Below, piece by piece: positions 1 through 11,279 of a stretch of 64,000 nucleotides of DNA (position 1 is its first letter; every line of letters begins with the position of its first letter). The DNA is from Chondrilla cf. caribensis (lineage: Eukaryota; Porifera; Demospongiae; Chondrillida; Chondrillidae). The notes beneath the pieces were generated by a model, which saw nothing but the letters and a program-made list of their open reading frames with translations, was not told the origin of the DNA and did not search any database. The stretch lies in assembly GCA_964020155.1 (NCBI GenBank), contig OZ026562.1:3531001-3595000 (forward strand), written 5' to 3'. Position numbers and translations under genes: made by a program.

Positions 1-404
1 AATACTATTGTTATATATATCATATTTACATATTAATCAGTAACCTAGCAACGCTTGTGCACACATCCATTACAACATTCACATACATACACTATTACTT
101 TATACTATAGCAATACCATAATAACCTATATAATGACTCTATGTGTAATAATACTGCACCATTTAAATCATAATGACTGAAACCGAAATACATAATATCG
201 AATAATTAACGATACACTTCTCAAAACTGTGCATTACACTGCATTATAACAACATCATCATGAAGGTGGATTTCAATTTTAAAATTGAATTTAGTTATCC
301 TGCCATAGTTTCAATTATAAATAATATTATGCTAAGACACTTGTCCGTGTGAGATATAATCCTTACTTTGTGAACAATAATAGTGTCTATAGTGTGTTCT
401 ATTT
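1..404 (+). repeat. Duplicate of the region upstream of gene C
   Basis: From about position 35 this stretch matches 13316-13680, which lies just upstream of the gene C signal-peptide exon, almost base for base with small indels. Shared text includes AATCAGTAACCTAGCAACGC and TTTATACTATAGCA. In gene C the sequence continues into a 5' leader and signal exon; here the match stops near 404 and runs straight into the middle of an FN3 exon. It is therefore a displaced copy of an upstream region, not evidence of a working promoter. Confidence 0.75.
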
Positions 405-1218
405 GGGATGAAACAGGAACTGGAGAGTACAGTGAGGCGCTCAAGATGCACTACACAGGTAATGGGGGGAGTACCCATCATATGTATATTCGGACTTATG
501 ATGGTCACACACCCTAGACTTATTCAATACATCCTAGGACATATTCCTGTTCGTAAAATGCTTACATCAAAAGTATGCACATTTTTCCCAATTATACAGC
601 ACCCAGGAGGCCAATGAACCTCACTGTGTTCAGCAAAACTTGCAATGAACTAAACTGGACTTGGAGAGCACCGAGGAATATTGGAGGGCTACCAATTATC
701 AACTACAAAATAAAATACAGAGAACTTCCAGGTTCACCAAAGTGACCTCTACAGAGGCAATGGTTACACTAGACAGTTTGTTACCAGAGACTAGATATGA
801 GATAAAGGTTAGAGCTAACAATTCTATAATCAGTGATACAAATACTAAAATCATGAAAACAATTTTGAAAAGGACAAAGGGTGAGTGTCAAATAAACACT
901 TTACTAGTATAGCACAGAGTAATAGAGCTAGTTGTTTTGTTCATTATAAATACTATACACACATACATATGTAGGTATATCAAATAAGGTAATTTAAAAT
1001 TAAAATAGTGAACAGTACATCTAGTATAACCATCATTATTTCTCGGATGAAGAACAAGAAGTACATTTGCTCGGTCAATGGCACTAACTACACACTGGCT
1101 ACGTCAAGTATAAAAGTGGATGGATTAGTATCGGATACAGTGTACTCTATTAGATGTGTGGAAGTTGATGAAGATGGACAATATCAGTGTACAGAGTATA
1201 ACACCACTGTAGTGACAG
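405..1218 (+). pseudogene. Truncated FN3 receptor fragment (A-B-C exons, decayed)
   Basis: Three exon remnants match the A, B and C units of genes C and D. The A remnant (405-458) has only the 3' end of its exon, reading DETGTGEYSEALKM before a GTAATG donor. The B remnant (600-880) is 281 nt where its paralogues are 288 nt; the 7-nt loss follows the codon for the Pro in YRELPG and shifts the frame to a stop. The C remnant (975-1218) is 244 nt, out of phase, and meets TAA at 995-997. No signal peptide or downstream exon is present. The intron after it (from 1219) still resembles the C-to-A' introns at 19904, 33155 and 40175. I read this as a dead tandem copy that could still donate sequence by gene conversion. 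Confidence 0.8.
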
Positions 1219-2507
1219 GTGAGAATTTATTGGTATACACATACATACACATGCGTATAGTATTACATTGTGTTTAATACTCTATGCATACATTTCCATG
1301 TAGATACAACCCCACACAATGTGAAATGTTCACTTCATGTAAACTTCAAAATGACCACATATTATTTGTAATTTTTCATTTCATTTAAACATCACATATC
1401 ACATTAATTGTGTTTATAGTCACTAATAATAGCCAATTCAACTACCGATTTAGAAAAAAAACGCTACAAAAAATGGCAATTGCAAGTAACAATTTCGGGA
1501 TTATATCTGCGAGCATCTCAACAAATTTATCTTAGCTAGTACTTTTCACAACAATTTCATGGCACAACCAACTTGAAGTAATTTATCACCACTAACAGTA
1601 TATCAGTGAATAACTACATAGATGAACGTACATGTTGTTAACTACCTCATGTCTTCAGCCAATTTACTCCTAACACTCAGTACATCTGGACAGTAAACAC
1701 CAAATCAGGGTGTAACTATGTACATACAGTACTACATGTATACTAATTAAGAAGCTAATATTATGATTACATATCCTGACTTCAAAATTAAATTGTGCTA
1801 ATCACTACATTACCTTAACAATATGGTGTGCACATAGCCAGATGCTGTACTGCAACAATAGTACACACTCAGTCTTCTCATAGTGCTTCAATGTTCGCAT
1901 TTCAAATTATCGGTACAAAGATCACGCCATATTCGTAGAATTGAAACAACCAGTTGTGTAGGATACAGAAAGCATTAAATTACAATGTCCATTCAAAAAT
2001 GGTGAATCTCTGACGTATACACTGTGCATTGGTTTGATAAATTGAGCACTTCCTCCATTATGCTATGCTGAATTGGTGATGTGTACCTAGGTCAGCATTA
2101 AACTTACATCACACTCTTAGCCTATAGTATACAGGATACCTATAGTTCCAGTTCACACTCTGTGAACTGGAACTATAGGTATCCTGTTTACATAGATGTT
2201 AGGTTCATTCTTGTAAGGATGCCAGACCAGCAGGTAAGAGGCTACATGTCACAGTCAGGTGTTGTTCAAACAGGTGGGCCCAGATCCCGGGGTGTTAATT
2301 ATGAACCACAAACCTCCAACAGCCCAGAAGCCACAACATTACCAATCCCAAAGGTATGATAAACCAGTGGAAAGCCCAGTACCTCACTCAGTCTGTGGTA
2401 TAAACACCTGAGCACTAGAACATACTATGTAGTTCAGCTAGTTCTGTTCCTGTTACAGTAAGATACCTTCTATGAACAACTAGTATTAATTTTGAAGATA
2501 CCAAGCA
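1219..2507. other. Spacer between the pseudogene and gene B
   Basis: The left part (to about 1800) is the decayed paralogue of the intron that separates type C and type A' exons elsewhere in the cluster. It holds no A' exon. The right part contains a 27-bp-arm hairpin at 2131-2187 and an open stretch at 2162-2359 whose segments end at GTAAGA (2235) and GTATGA (2354), so it could hide unassigned exons. I cannot place it in any gene model. Confidence 0.5.
2131..2187. repeat. Perfect inverted repeat, 27-bp arms, 3-nt loop
   Basis: The left arm 2131-2157 (starts ACAGGATACCTATAG) is the exact reverse complement of the right arm 2161-2187, with the loop CTC between them. It is not part of any recognised exon and resembles the hairpin core of a small palindromic element. 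Confidence 0.9.
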
Positions 2508-2583
2508 ATGGACAGAGGGAAGGGTTCAGCAGTCATTCTCACACTCATATTGTCAGTACTGTGTGGAGGAGAATGTAACAAAA
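2508..2583 (+). CDS. Gene B exon 1: signal peptide
   Basis: The ATG opens MDRGKG followed by a hydrophobic core (AVILTLILSVLCGG), a textbook secretory signal. The exon ends in phase 1 at GTGAGT, which fits the phase-1 acceptors of all FN3 exons. This start is preferred over 3056 because that exon contains an in-frame stop. Confidence 0.7.
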
Positions 2584-5500
2584 GTGAGTGGATAGTTAAG
2601 ATAGGCGATAATTACTCCCACTGCTTGCAATGATGACTTCTTAAATCAGTATACACCATGTTATTGAACATGCTGTTAATAAAACCTTGTAGTAGAGACT
2701 CATGTACAGTACATTCAAAGTGAATGTTCCAGATGGGTAAAGTCTTACAACCGAGTACTAGTTAGTTGTCTATGTGTGATTATATTAGGCCTGTCTAAAC
2801 CAATTTGTAAGACAGAAGAAATAAAGCCTGTTCCCTAATCAACTACAGTAACAGGAGTATAATTACAAGTAGGAAGAGTTTATTTCATAGTACACAATAA
2901 CCTTTGTTGAATCATCAAATAGGAAACCATTAAGGTACACAATGCCCAGAAGCCTTACAAGTTCCACCCACAATTCATTATAACCAGTGCCAAGTCAAAC
3001 ACTACCACTGGTACCACCACATGGATGGTAGAATAAAGTTACTCTGATCAAGGCTATGAAGAGGAGTGATATTGCTAGTGTTCTTAGACTAACAGTTTTG
3101 ACTGCTGTATTGTCGCTGTGACACTGTCAAAATGGTGAGTATTAGGGAATATTTGGGGTGTTTATAGTAATAGCGGTTGATTGGATCTGTCTAATAAGTT
3201 TTCAAAAATGACAAAATCCATGGTGTAACATAAGTAATATTGTGGTAATGCAAACAGTTACACACATCATTCGTCATTTCAATAGTATGTCACTAATCTG
3301 TGCTCATTCAATCCTCACAGTGTCCAGGCAATCTCCCACAGTTCCAGGTCAACCCACCAACATAACAGTGAACAAGACCTGTAACTCACTGACAGTATCA
3401 TGGCTACCACCAGGGGACGATGGTGGGTCTATTGTAACAGACTACAATGTGACTGTAGTGGATGGAACAGAAGATGGACCACTGTTGGAGAGTGTACCAA
3501 CAGGTGGGAACACTACAGTTAGGATCACTTCACTCAAACCAAACACCATGTACACTGTACATATCAGAGCTAGGAACAGTGCTGGACTGGGACCACCTGC
3601 TGTAGTGAATGTCACTACTGAGGAACTGAGTGAGTGACATAATCTTGATGGATTATAGAATACACTAAACAGCAACTTAGGTACACTGTTACATCTATCA
3701 TTGTCCTCAACTTCATGTAGAGGTTAGCAAGGTGGACCGTACCTCTGTGTCAGCTACAGAAGTAATATTCAGATTACAAGGGAGTGGTGGAAACCTCAAT
3801 TGTACAGTCCTCAGGGAATCGACCGATACTCCTGTGTTCAGGTCCACTGTATCAGCTGGAACTGATGTCAGAATAGATACTCTCACTCCCAACACTACAT
3901 ACAGTATAAGATGTACTGGAATAGAGGATCAGTGTGTGGAGGTCCATGAGATGTTCACAACAGCGACAATAAAAGGTAAAATATTGAGCACTATGTATAG
4001 CCAAACAATCTAGTCCAAGAGCAAAACATACATATGTACATAACAAGATCACTTCTATATCTAAATACATACTTTACCAACAAAGCACATTCCATACGTA
4101 GAAAGGGAGAAATAAAGACAAGTAGACCTTCCATACAGGTGTTTCTCTTAAATAACGAAACTGAGCTACACTTATAGATGGGAAACACTAAGCAAAATTG
4201 TCACTTTACCAGTTACTATTCTGTAAAAAGGTTTTCATCTAGTTACAGTAAACAGGTGAAATCACAGCACCTACCCTGAACCCAATATAGTATCCATACA
4301 CAATATATGGACTTTATTACATGCGAGCAGATCTGAGAAAAGGGACTTCTTTGGTACTTTCATGTATTTGTGATTTTCACATCATTCGAATGCTTCATCA
4401 CAAAGCATTACAATGCCGTTTTTGTAATTGTGATAACACATTTCATTCACAAGATATACTGAGTTTTATTGCTATGCATAAAAGTTTTGGTGCGTATGAA
4501 TGAGCTACTTCTGGTAGCCTATTACAGTCTCCGTAAATTAAGTGAATGTCATGTAAGAAATGGCACCGGTTTCATGTCCTCATTGCGTATTTCGTTTCTT
4601 TAAGCTGTTTCAGGGACAAGAAGAGTTGTTCGATACTGTACAATTTCCTCTATTTGCAGCATTTGCTTCATTAAGAACAAATATTTGATTGTGTGCCTTA
4701 TCAGCGGTAAGGTGCAAATATCTCTGTCTAGAAAAATGGCGTATTTCTGGTAGGTGGAAAATGAACTACAGTGCCACCCACTTCATAGGCCACAATTTCT
4801 TTTGGGAAAAATGGCATATTACCAATTTTGGCCTAATGTCCAATTCTGCACTAATTACACAGTACAACGTTAATTTCACGCAGTAATATAATTATTCAAT
4901 ATCAGAGCAGAAAAAACCCAAGGTTCAGTAAAAACACTTCGTATGTGTAAACACAGTGTCAGTAGCCCTCTTTCCTTGAGAACAAATAACACTTGAAAAT
5001 CTTGGCTTAACAAGCATTACCTAACACACACTGGAAGTACTAATGGAGCGAAAAACATGGTGGATGGCGAATTTGGCGGTTGGCACAATATGCATATACT
5101 TTTTCCCCCATACTGATGAATTCATGCCAGAAAAATTGTGGCATAATAAACAGTTTTGCCTATTAACCAGCGGTATATTAAGTGGGTAACACTGTATATT
5201 GTTAAAACGCAACATCGTATGGTCACGACGCTTATTCAAAACACTCTACTAAAACATAAGATGACGTTTATCAGAAAATAAAACTAAATTCATTACTAGT
5301 TCTGAGGTTTTCACACAAATTTTATCATTAATATTTATAGTACAATGGAAGGGTTCATGACAAACAGGGTAATGTACTCTATGATTATTGAGTGTCATCA
5401 GGTACATCCTGTGCCAACAATAGGATAACTTAACCAAGAGGTATTATGGGATACACAGGAATTACACTTAATATGAAACTCATATATGGTTTGAATGTAT

Positions 5501-8500
5501 TCACTGAATCTATTATTGCACCACTTTTGCAGGTACTACACCAGGTGCTCCCAACGTAACAGTAAACATGACAACATGTACCAACATCACATTACACTGG
5601 ATACCACCAGACAGCAACGGTGACGAGATACAGGACTACAACATAGCATACTACACAGGAGGGAAATTAGTCAGCAGTGTAGCTGTGTCTGGAGATAGTA
5701 CCTCAGCTACTGTACACGACCTCAAACCAAACACCACGTACACAATACAAGTGAGAGCTAGGAATTCTGTTGGAACTGGAGATGCAGACACCGTTGATGT
5801 GACCACAATGGGGAGATCTAGAGGTGAAACAAAGTTTGCTGTTACCGATACTAACCATATTGAATGTAATCACTGACAGTTGTTGCTTTCATAAAATTGT
5901 CTATAGAAGATAATTCACTCAATATCAGCAGCCTTAGTGGGAGCTCACTTCAGTTCTCCCACACTCTACCACAACCAGTGTACTACACATGTGAAAGGAG
6001 GGGGTCCACAGAGCAGTTCAACATCACCGAACAAGGCTACAACCTCACTGGATTACGACCTGATACAACATACACAATAGACTGTGTGGCTTATCGCAAT
6101 GGAGTGGACTACTGTCTGGAAGTGAATACATCAGCCAGGACAGGTGGGTTATGATCTATGCACAGTACCAAGTTATGTATATACATCTGCTGTAATTTTA
6201 CATGCTTCTCCCATACAGCACCTGGTGAAGTGGACAACCTGACTGTGGTTGGATTAGGCAGAGTTGATGGTGACCAGATCCACCAGTCCATATCATGGAG
6301 GAGACCACCTCATCACACTAGTCAACTCCACTACATTGTCAAATATGGACCATCAAAGGTAGTGGACAAACCTACACATCCCTCAGTTAACACTACCACC
6401 TCCAGCAACACAACAGTGATCCTCACACTTCCCATACCAACTAAACGCATTGCCTACAATGTATTGGTGGCTGCTGTATCTGATGTTGGGCAGGGGGAAT
6501 ACAGGAGGACTAAGTTTACTTACAACAGTAAGCATGATGCCAATTGCAAATGACGTATGATAATGATGTGTGTCTATTATACAATACCTCACTACAGAGC
6601 CCAGTCCTCCAGAGAACATTAAAGTCATCAACAAAACCTGTAACAGTCTATCAGTTCAGTGGTCACCTCCATCTGACACAGGAGGACTAGCAATCACAGG
6701 GTATAGGGTGAATGTGGCTGAGAACTCATTTTCTACAAATACCACTATGACCAGAACTGATATCACAAACTTGTCTCCTAACACAACATATCGAGTGAAA
6801 GTTAGAACAAAAACAGTTTTGAGCTCAAATTCTGAACCAATTGATATTACAACACAAAGTCGCAGTAAGTATGAATGTCATCAGTGACAGCTATTATTAT
6901 TACTAAATAATCATATGATAATCACCAAGTGCATGTGCTACTTCTCTATCAACAGATAAATTACAACTTCACTTACGTCCCTTCTCCTCTACTGGACTTA
7001 ACCTGAGGATAACTCCTCCACACAACAAGGATGGTGTCAACTACACTTGTACACTATCACCAGGGAACAAGACCATAGTGACGTCAAGTGGGGACATTAC
7101 ACTAACTGACCTCTCACCAAACACTACATACAGTGTGAGATGTTTGGTATATGAAAATGGAGAGGATCTGTGTTATGAGGGAATAGGGAATGGAAGAACA
7201 TTCCCTCGTGGTGAGTATCATAGTGTCTGCTATACGCACTTAATTACAGGATAATTGACCACATAAATCAACCAGTATTCCTATACACTTATCTCCACTT
7301 GTGAAATAATGATACTGAGCTACGTACATCTAAAACGGGAAACACCAAGGGAAAATGTAACTGTACTAATTACTATTTTGTGAAGATTTTATCTGGTCAC
7401 AGTAAACACCTTAGAGACAGAAAAAGGGTGAAATCACAGCACCTACTCTAGCCCAAACCAAATTATAGTATCCATAATGTACACAATAAGCAGATTTCAT
7501 TATTTTGATCAACCCCTCTTACAGTTCCTGAAGAAGAACCTTCTGATGTAACAGTGACAAAGACAGAGTCAGATCAGTTTACAGTGAGGTGGGGTCCACC
7601 AAGGGGCTATGAATACAATCAAGACATTCGAGGGTACAATGTGAAGTACTGGAGAGCTACTGAGAGTGAGGATAATGCGACAATAAACAATGTCACTACT
7701 ACAACATACACAGCCACTGGACTTGATACAAATACAGTGTACACATTCAGAGTAGCAGCTTATACAGAGGAAGGAATTGGTGTTTACAGTGAACCAGTTA
7801 TTATATCAACTATTCCAACAGGTGAGTTGTTGTTGATACAGAAATGAGCATTAGTAATAATGTCACTCAACTGCTACCTTGCATGTCCACAGTGGAGGAC
7901 ATTACACCTAGTCAGATGTCGACAACTACAGCTGTGATACAGTGGAAAGGTGTCCCTGATATCTACAGTATCTGGTTGACAGTGACAGTGGATGATGACT
8001 TTGAGTATGGGAGGAGGCATTTCGAGCCATTCAGTGTGACTGGGAAAACAAACTTCACAATAAGAGGATTGGATCCATTCAGAAGCTACACCATAGAGAT
8101 GTACTTACAGCTGGAAGAACATGGAAATGGATCTAGAGAGAATGTATCCTTCAGGACATTAGGAAGTGGTGAGTGGTAACAGTGTAACAGTGAAGAACGG
8201 TGAATGAAGGAAGGTCTACTGAGATTATTGAACTGAATTCAATTCAATTTTTGGTTGTTATGCAACTCCAACAACATCACCAGGGTTACTATCAGTACAA
8301 ACTAACAAGAGGGAAGCAACACTTCAGTGGAGGATTCCCCCTATTTCTGGTAGAAATGGCATCATCACCAGTTATGAGATACACTGGAGGAGTGCTAACA
8401 CACAGACATCACCCATTACCCACGATGTGAGTCAACCAAACTTCACACATCCTGAACAGATATCAAGGACAATACAAGGACTGTCTCCATACACAACCTA

Positions 8501-11089
8501 CAAATGGAGAGTAGCTGCCGTTAATGTCAATGGGACAGGACCGTTTAGTGCATGGGACAACTTAACAACAGAAGAAGATGGTAAAAACAATGATTTAATG
8601 TACATATGTATTTGTTGATTACATATATATGCATTCCGATTGGTGATATTGTCACTTAACTTCAAAAACACTAACTACGGTATATACCCAATATACCTTG
8701 GTATATTTCTGACCTCATTACTGATATACCATGTTTTCTTAATTGAATGGAAGTTATCGATTATTGCCGCACTTGTCACTTAACAGTAGACAATCAATGC
8801 ACCAGCAATACTGATACACAATGTCACAAACGCTAAGGACCAAACCAATTCAGTTGAAGGAACACAAACTCAGCGCACAAAACTGTCATGTTTTCAGCAG
8901 AGCAGCGAAATCAAGAACGATTTTAATATAAATCGATCGGTCATTCAAGTTGAAGACTTCGTGGTTCGGGCTGGATAATAGTCACTCAGCCCATTTGGTT
9001 CTCCCTTGGCATTTTGGGCACATAAGAGCTTGTCCACTCTTCTAAGTCGGTAGCCCAGAGAATCGATCGCTGTTATCGTTATCCCCACACCTCATTTCTG
9101 CTAGATATTAGAGATTTGATGGATACTCAGTTATTGTTAACTTGTCTCTGATTAAAGGATTTACTGTCGCAGTTTTCAGCTCCTAAAGAGATCTTTTTCG
9201 CAAAAATTCTCGTCTGCATTCATAATGCCAACATGCTTTCAATCATTTCAATCACAGGGTACATACGTATTTGTTATACCCCTCCTTTGCTGGGTACACT
9301 TACACTGTCAGTAAAATATAAATGATTGTGTGTAAGCACAACAAATTATCATTGAATCTTGCTGTATTTATACACTTGTACATCTCAAGTAGAAATTATT
9401 GTCTTCACTTCAGTTCCCGGAGTAATCCAAAATCTGGGAATAAATATGAAAACCCCATCCACCATCACAGTGGAGTGGAAACCACCCTCCATGCCAAATG
9501 GTGTAATAACATCATATAAAGTGTGTTCCTGGATACTAGACAGAGATAAGTGCAGTCACCAGAGTAGCACTACTGAGACTAAGGAGACTATAACAGGTCT
9601 AGGTGAGTATACCCATCATTGAAACATCGAGCTTGTTAAGAGTGTTATTACACATTACACAGATCCTGGAGTTCCCTACAGAGTCAGTGTCACTGCTTAC
9701 ACATCAGCTGGTCCTGGTCCAGAGAATATACTCAATGAGATCATCTTCACTAAAGAGCTACTTCCAAATGGGACAGTCACTAATATAACAATAAAATGGA
9801 TGAATGCTACAACTGTGAATATCTCTTGGATACCTCTGGGAATACATCAAGCTAGGGGATTCCCCTCGTACAGGGTCACCATACTTCAACAAGGTACTCT
9901 ATTCAAAAGCACGTCCACAAATGACTCCAGTGTAGTCATTGGAGAACTGAATAACAACAGACTCTATACAGTTACTGTACAATTAATAACAGGAGGAGGG
10001 GAGGGGCAACAGAGTGAGCCAGGTAACCCAAAGCACATGCAATTGTCCAAATATTTTGTGATAAAGCCTTCTAGCTAAGTCACCATATTATTCTCCTTCA
10101 GTTCTTCTTGGAAAAAGGCCTGGTGACAAGTCGAAGGAAAATGACGACCTATCCACTGACAACCCATCCACTGGTATTGGTCTGTTCATAGGAGGAGTCA
10201 TCACAGGGGTGTTGGCTACACTACTGGGCGGTGTACTGGTATGGGTATCGGTCAGAAAGTGTGTGACTACAAGAGTGAGGTCAGTGAATCCACAGTCTGT
10301 GGAGGTTCAACGTGGGTCATGTGGTCACTGTTCATGAATAAACGACAATGAACTAAATTCCATGAGAATTTCTTCCACTGCAAGGCATATCATGACATAG
10401 GAACTGTTTGTATATAAATGTGGAGCACTGTAACATGTGACTGTAACGAGAGTCCTGACTTGAGATTAAAGCAAAATGAAAAACAAGTTGCAGTGAATCT
10501 CATCTGTTACCTTTGATTGTTTCAATTTCAAATTGACAATGTAGTCCTGCGTCAAAACATCCAATATGTTTCTACCAAGCAGCTCACTATATACCTTACA
10601 TGCATCTATTCACGACCTGCTGTTTGAATGCAATTGTGTGATACCAATACCTGGTACTATTATCTTAACAGTCAAATGACACACAACCCAATAGCTGTTG
10701 AACAAACTATTAAATAAGCACATAATTTGGTATTCAATTTGATGCATGTGCATATGTATGTCCCATATTCATGTATGTAGGGACAAAATCAATAGAAAAA
10801 AGTCCACACATGATCATAATGACAGGAAGACAGACTCTCCTTCATATGACACAGTAGAAATGAAGAGAAAGGATGAAAGCAGAAGGTGTGCTGGTCATTG
10901 TGAATATGATAAAGTAACCACACAGAATGCACAAACACACTAAACCACAATGTCATCATACACAGTGTTACATACAATGTACACAACATCCACAGGAACC
11001 ACATGGCTAGCGATGAAGTCACGTACGAAGAAGTAGATGTAGTGAAAATGGAGAGTAATCCAGCTTACGGCAACATACAATTCCACTAG
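2508..11089 (+). CDS. Gene B: FN3 type I membrane receptor with tyrosine-motif tail
   Basis: Sixteen-exon model, 3795 nt, about 1264 aa. Exons: 2508-2583, 3321-3629, 3721-3975, 5533-5823, 5907-6143, 6219-6527, 6598-6864, 6956-7210, 7525-7821, 7893-8168, 8284-8580, 9414-9602, 9663-10022, 10102-10279, 10781-10885, 10996-11089. It encodes a signal peptide, B-C-B-C-A'-B'-C' FN3-type units, five more FN3 domains, a transmembrane helix (GGVITGVLATLLGGVLVW) and a tail of about 75 residues with VTYEEV and NPAYGNI. All ectodomain introns are phase 1; the tail introns are phase 2, and every join keeps the frame. The tail suggests a receptor whose phosphorylated tyrosines bind SH2 or PTB proteins. Its membrane-proximal ectodomain is almost the same as that of gene D. 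A second first exon lies at 3056. Domain class is sure; exon borders and the chosen first exon are predictions. Confidence 0.8.
3056..3134 (+). pseudogene. Alternative signal-peptide exon with an in-frame stop
   Basis: MKRSDIASVLRLTVLTAVLSL reads as a signal peptide, then TGA at 3119-3121, then CAC TGT CAA AAT G and a GTGAGT donor in phase 1. The reading frame continues past the stop to a correct donor, so one base change (for example TGC) would make it an intact first exon. It sits between the 2508 exon and the first FN3 exon. It is either a decayed alternative first exon, a polymorphic null or a sequence error. Confidence 0.55.
3321..7210 (+). CDS. Gene B distal ectodomain: B-C-B-C-A'-B'-C' FN3 exons
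   Basis: Seven phase-1 exons. 3321-3629 and 5533-5823 are canonical FN3 (TCNSLTVSWLPPGDDGG; then LKPNTMYTVHIRARN). 3721-3975 and 5907-6143 are type C domains with paired cysteines (YSIRCTGIEDQC; YTIDCVAYRNGVDYC). 6219-6527 is type A' ([21 protein letters not shown]), 6598-6864 type B' and 6956-7210 type C'. The A'-B'-C' triplet is nearly identical to 20487-21130 in gene C for its first two exons, and to 33717-35020 and 41347-42325 in gene D. N-x-S/T glycosylation sites are frequent, as expected for an extracellular protein. Confidence 0.85.
3976..5532. other. Gene B intron, no exon seen
   Basis: A 1.56-kb intron. Its stretch 4080-4310 resembles the intron at 7300-7500, sharing GTGAAATCACAGCACCTAC and ATAGTATCCATA, so it is an old paralogous intron. 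The part 4320-5440 has several short chance ORFs on both strands without domain similarity; it could be an unrecognised repeat. Confidence 0.5.
7525..10022 (+). CDS. Gene B membrane-proximal FN3 exons
   Basis: Exons 7525-7821, 7893-8168, 8284-8580, 9414-9602 and 9663-10022 encode five FN3 domains; one domain is split between the last two exons, and 9663-10022 also carries a complete further domain. Each exon aligns to its counterpart in gene D (42666, 43366, 43705, 45088, 46091) at equal or nearly equal length: 297/297, 276/273, 297/315, 189/189 and 360/360 nt. The exon at 8284 starts later than its partner at 43705, so the first strand of that FN3 differs. Two cysteines in the half-domain exon ([14 protein letters not shown]) are kept in both genes. 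Confidence 0.85.
8634..9310. mobile_element. Degenerate copy of the CCGATTGGTGATATTGTCAC element
   Basis: The left border CCGATTGGTGATATTGTCAC is shared with the elements at 48829 and 49810. A hairpin-rich stretch follows (TATACC and GGTATA runs), as GTACCCC runs do in those copies. The rest has diverged, so the right border near 9310 is only an estimate. It fills the intron between gene B exons 8284-8580 and 9414-9602. Confidence 0.5.
10102..10279 (+). CDS. Gene B transmembrane exon
   Basis: A polar juxtamembrane stretch (KSKENDDLSTDNPS) leads into a glycine-rich helix of about 25 residues and a basic stop-transfer segment (VRKCVTTRVR). The donor GTCAGT at 10280 leaves phase 2, which matches the acceptor at 10781. 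Reading through this donor instead gives a short tail ending at TGA 10335-10337, overlapped by an AATAAA at 10337-10342, so intron retention would give an isoform without tyrosine motifs. Confidence 0.8.
10781..11089 (+). CDS. Gene B cytoplasmic tail exons with tyrosine motifs
   Basis: Exons 10781-10885 and 10996-11089 are both joined in phase 2. The first reads DKINRKKSTHDHND, then SPSYDTVEMK. The second reads MASDEVTYEEVDVVK and ESNPAYGNIQFH before TAG. VTYEEV fits the ITIM consensus (S/I/V/L-x-Y-x-x-I/V/L); NPAY is an NPxY PTB-binding form and YGN is a YxN Grb2-SH2-type form. These are consensus matches, not proof of binding. The matched phases and a clean final stop support the exons despite their small size. 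Confidence 0.72.
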
Positions 11090-11273
11090 AGTTTACTGTA
11101 GTGTGGGCAGTGTGCGATTATCGGCAGGAGCAAAAGATATTGCTGACATTAACTAAATAGGTGTCATTATCGAATGAAAATGACACTAGTACATACGTCA
11201 ATGCATATCAAGCACATGCTGAGTGACTGATTTACCTCAAAAAATTGAATATTACCATTACATACTAGAGTGA

Positions 11274-11279
11274 AATAAA
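11274..11279 (+). promoter_or_regulatory. Candidate poly(A) signal of gene B
   Basis: AATAAA lies 185 nt after the gene B stop codon, with no competing exon between them. Confidence 0.5.

Noticed and set aside
3119..3121. Selenocysteine reading of TGA in the alternative signal exon
   Set aside because: No reason for selenocysteine in a signal peptide, and no hairpin element could be linked to it; a nonsense change is simpler.
3442..3675. Minus-strand ORFs opposite FN3 exons, here and at similar positions elsewhere
   Set aside because: They are mirror frames of conserved FN3 exons; the same shadows recur at every paralogous exon.
4321..5437. Cluster of short ORFs in a gene B intron
   Set aside because: Mixed strands, no shared frame, no splice-phase fit and no recognisable domain.
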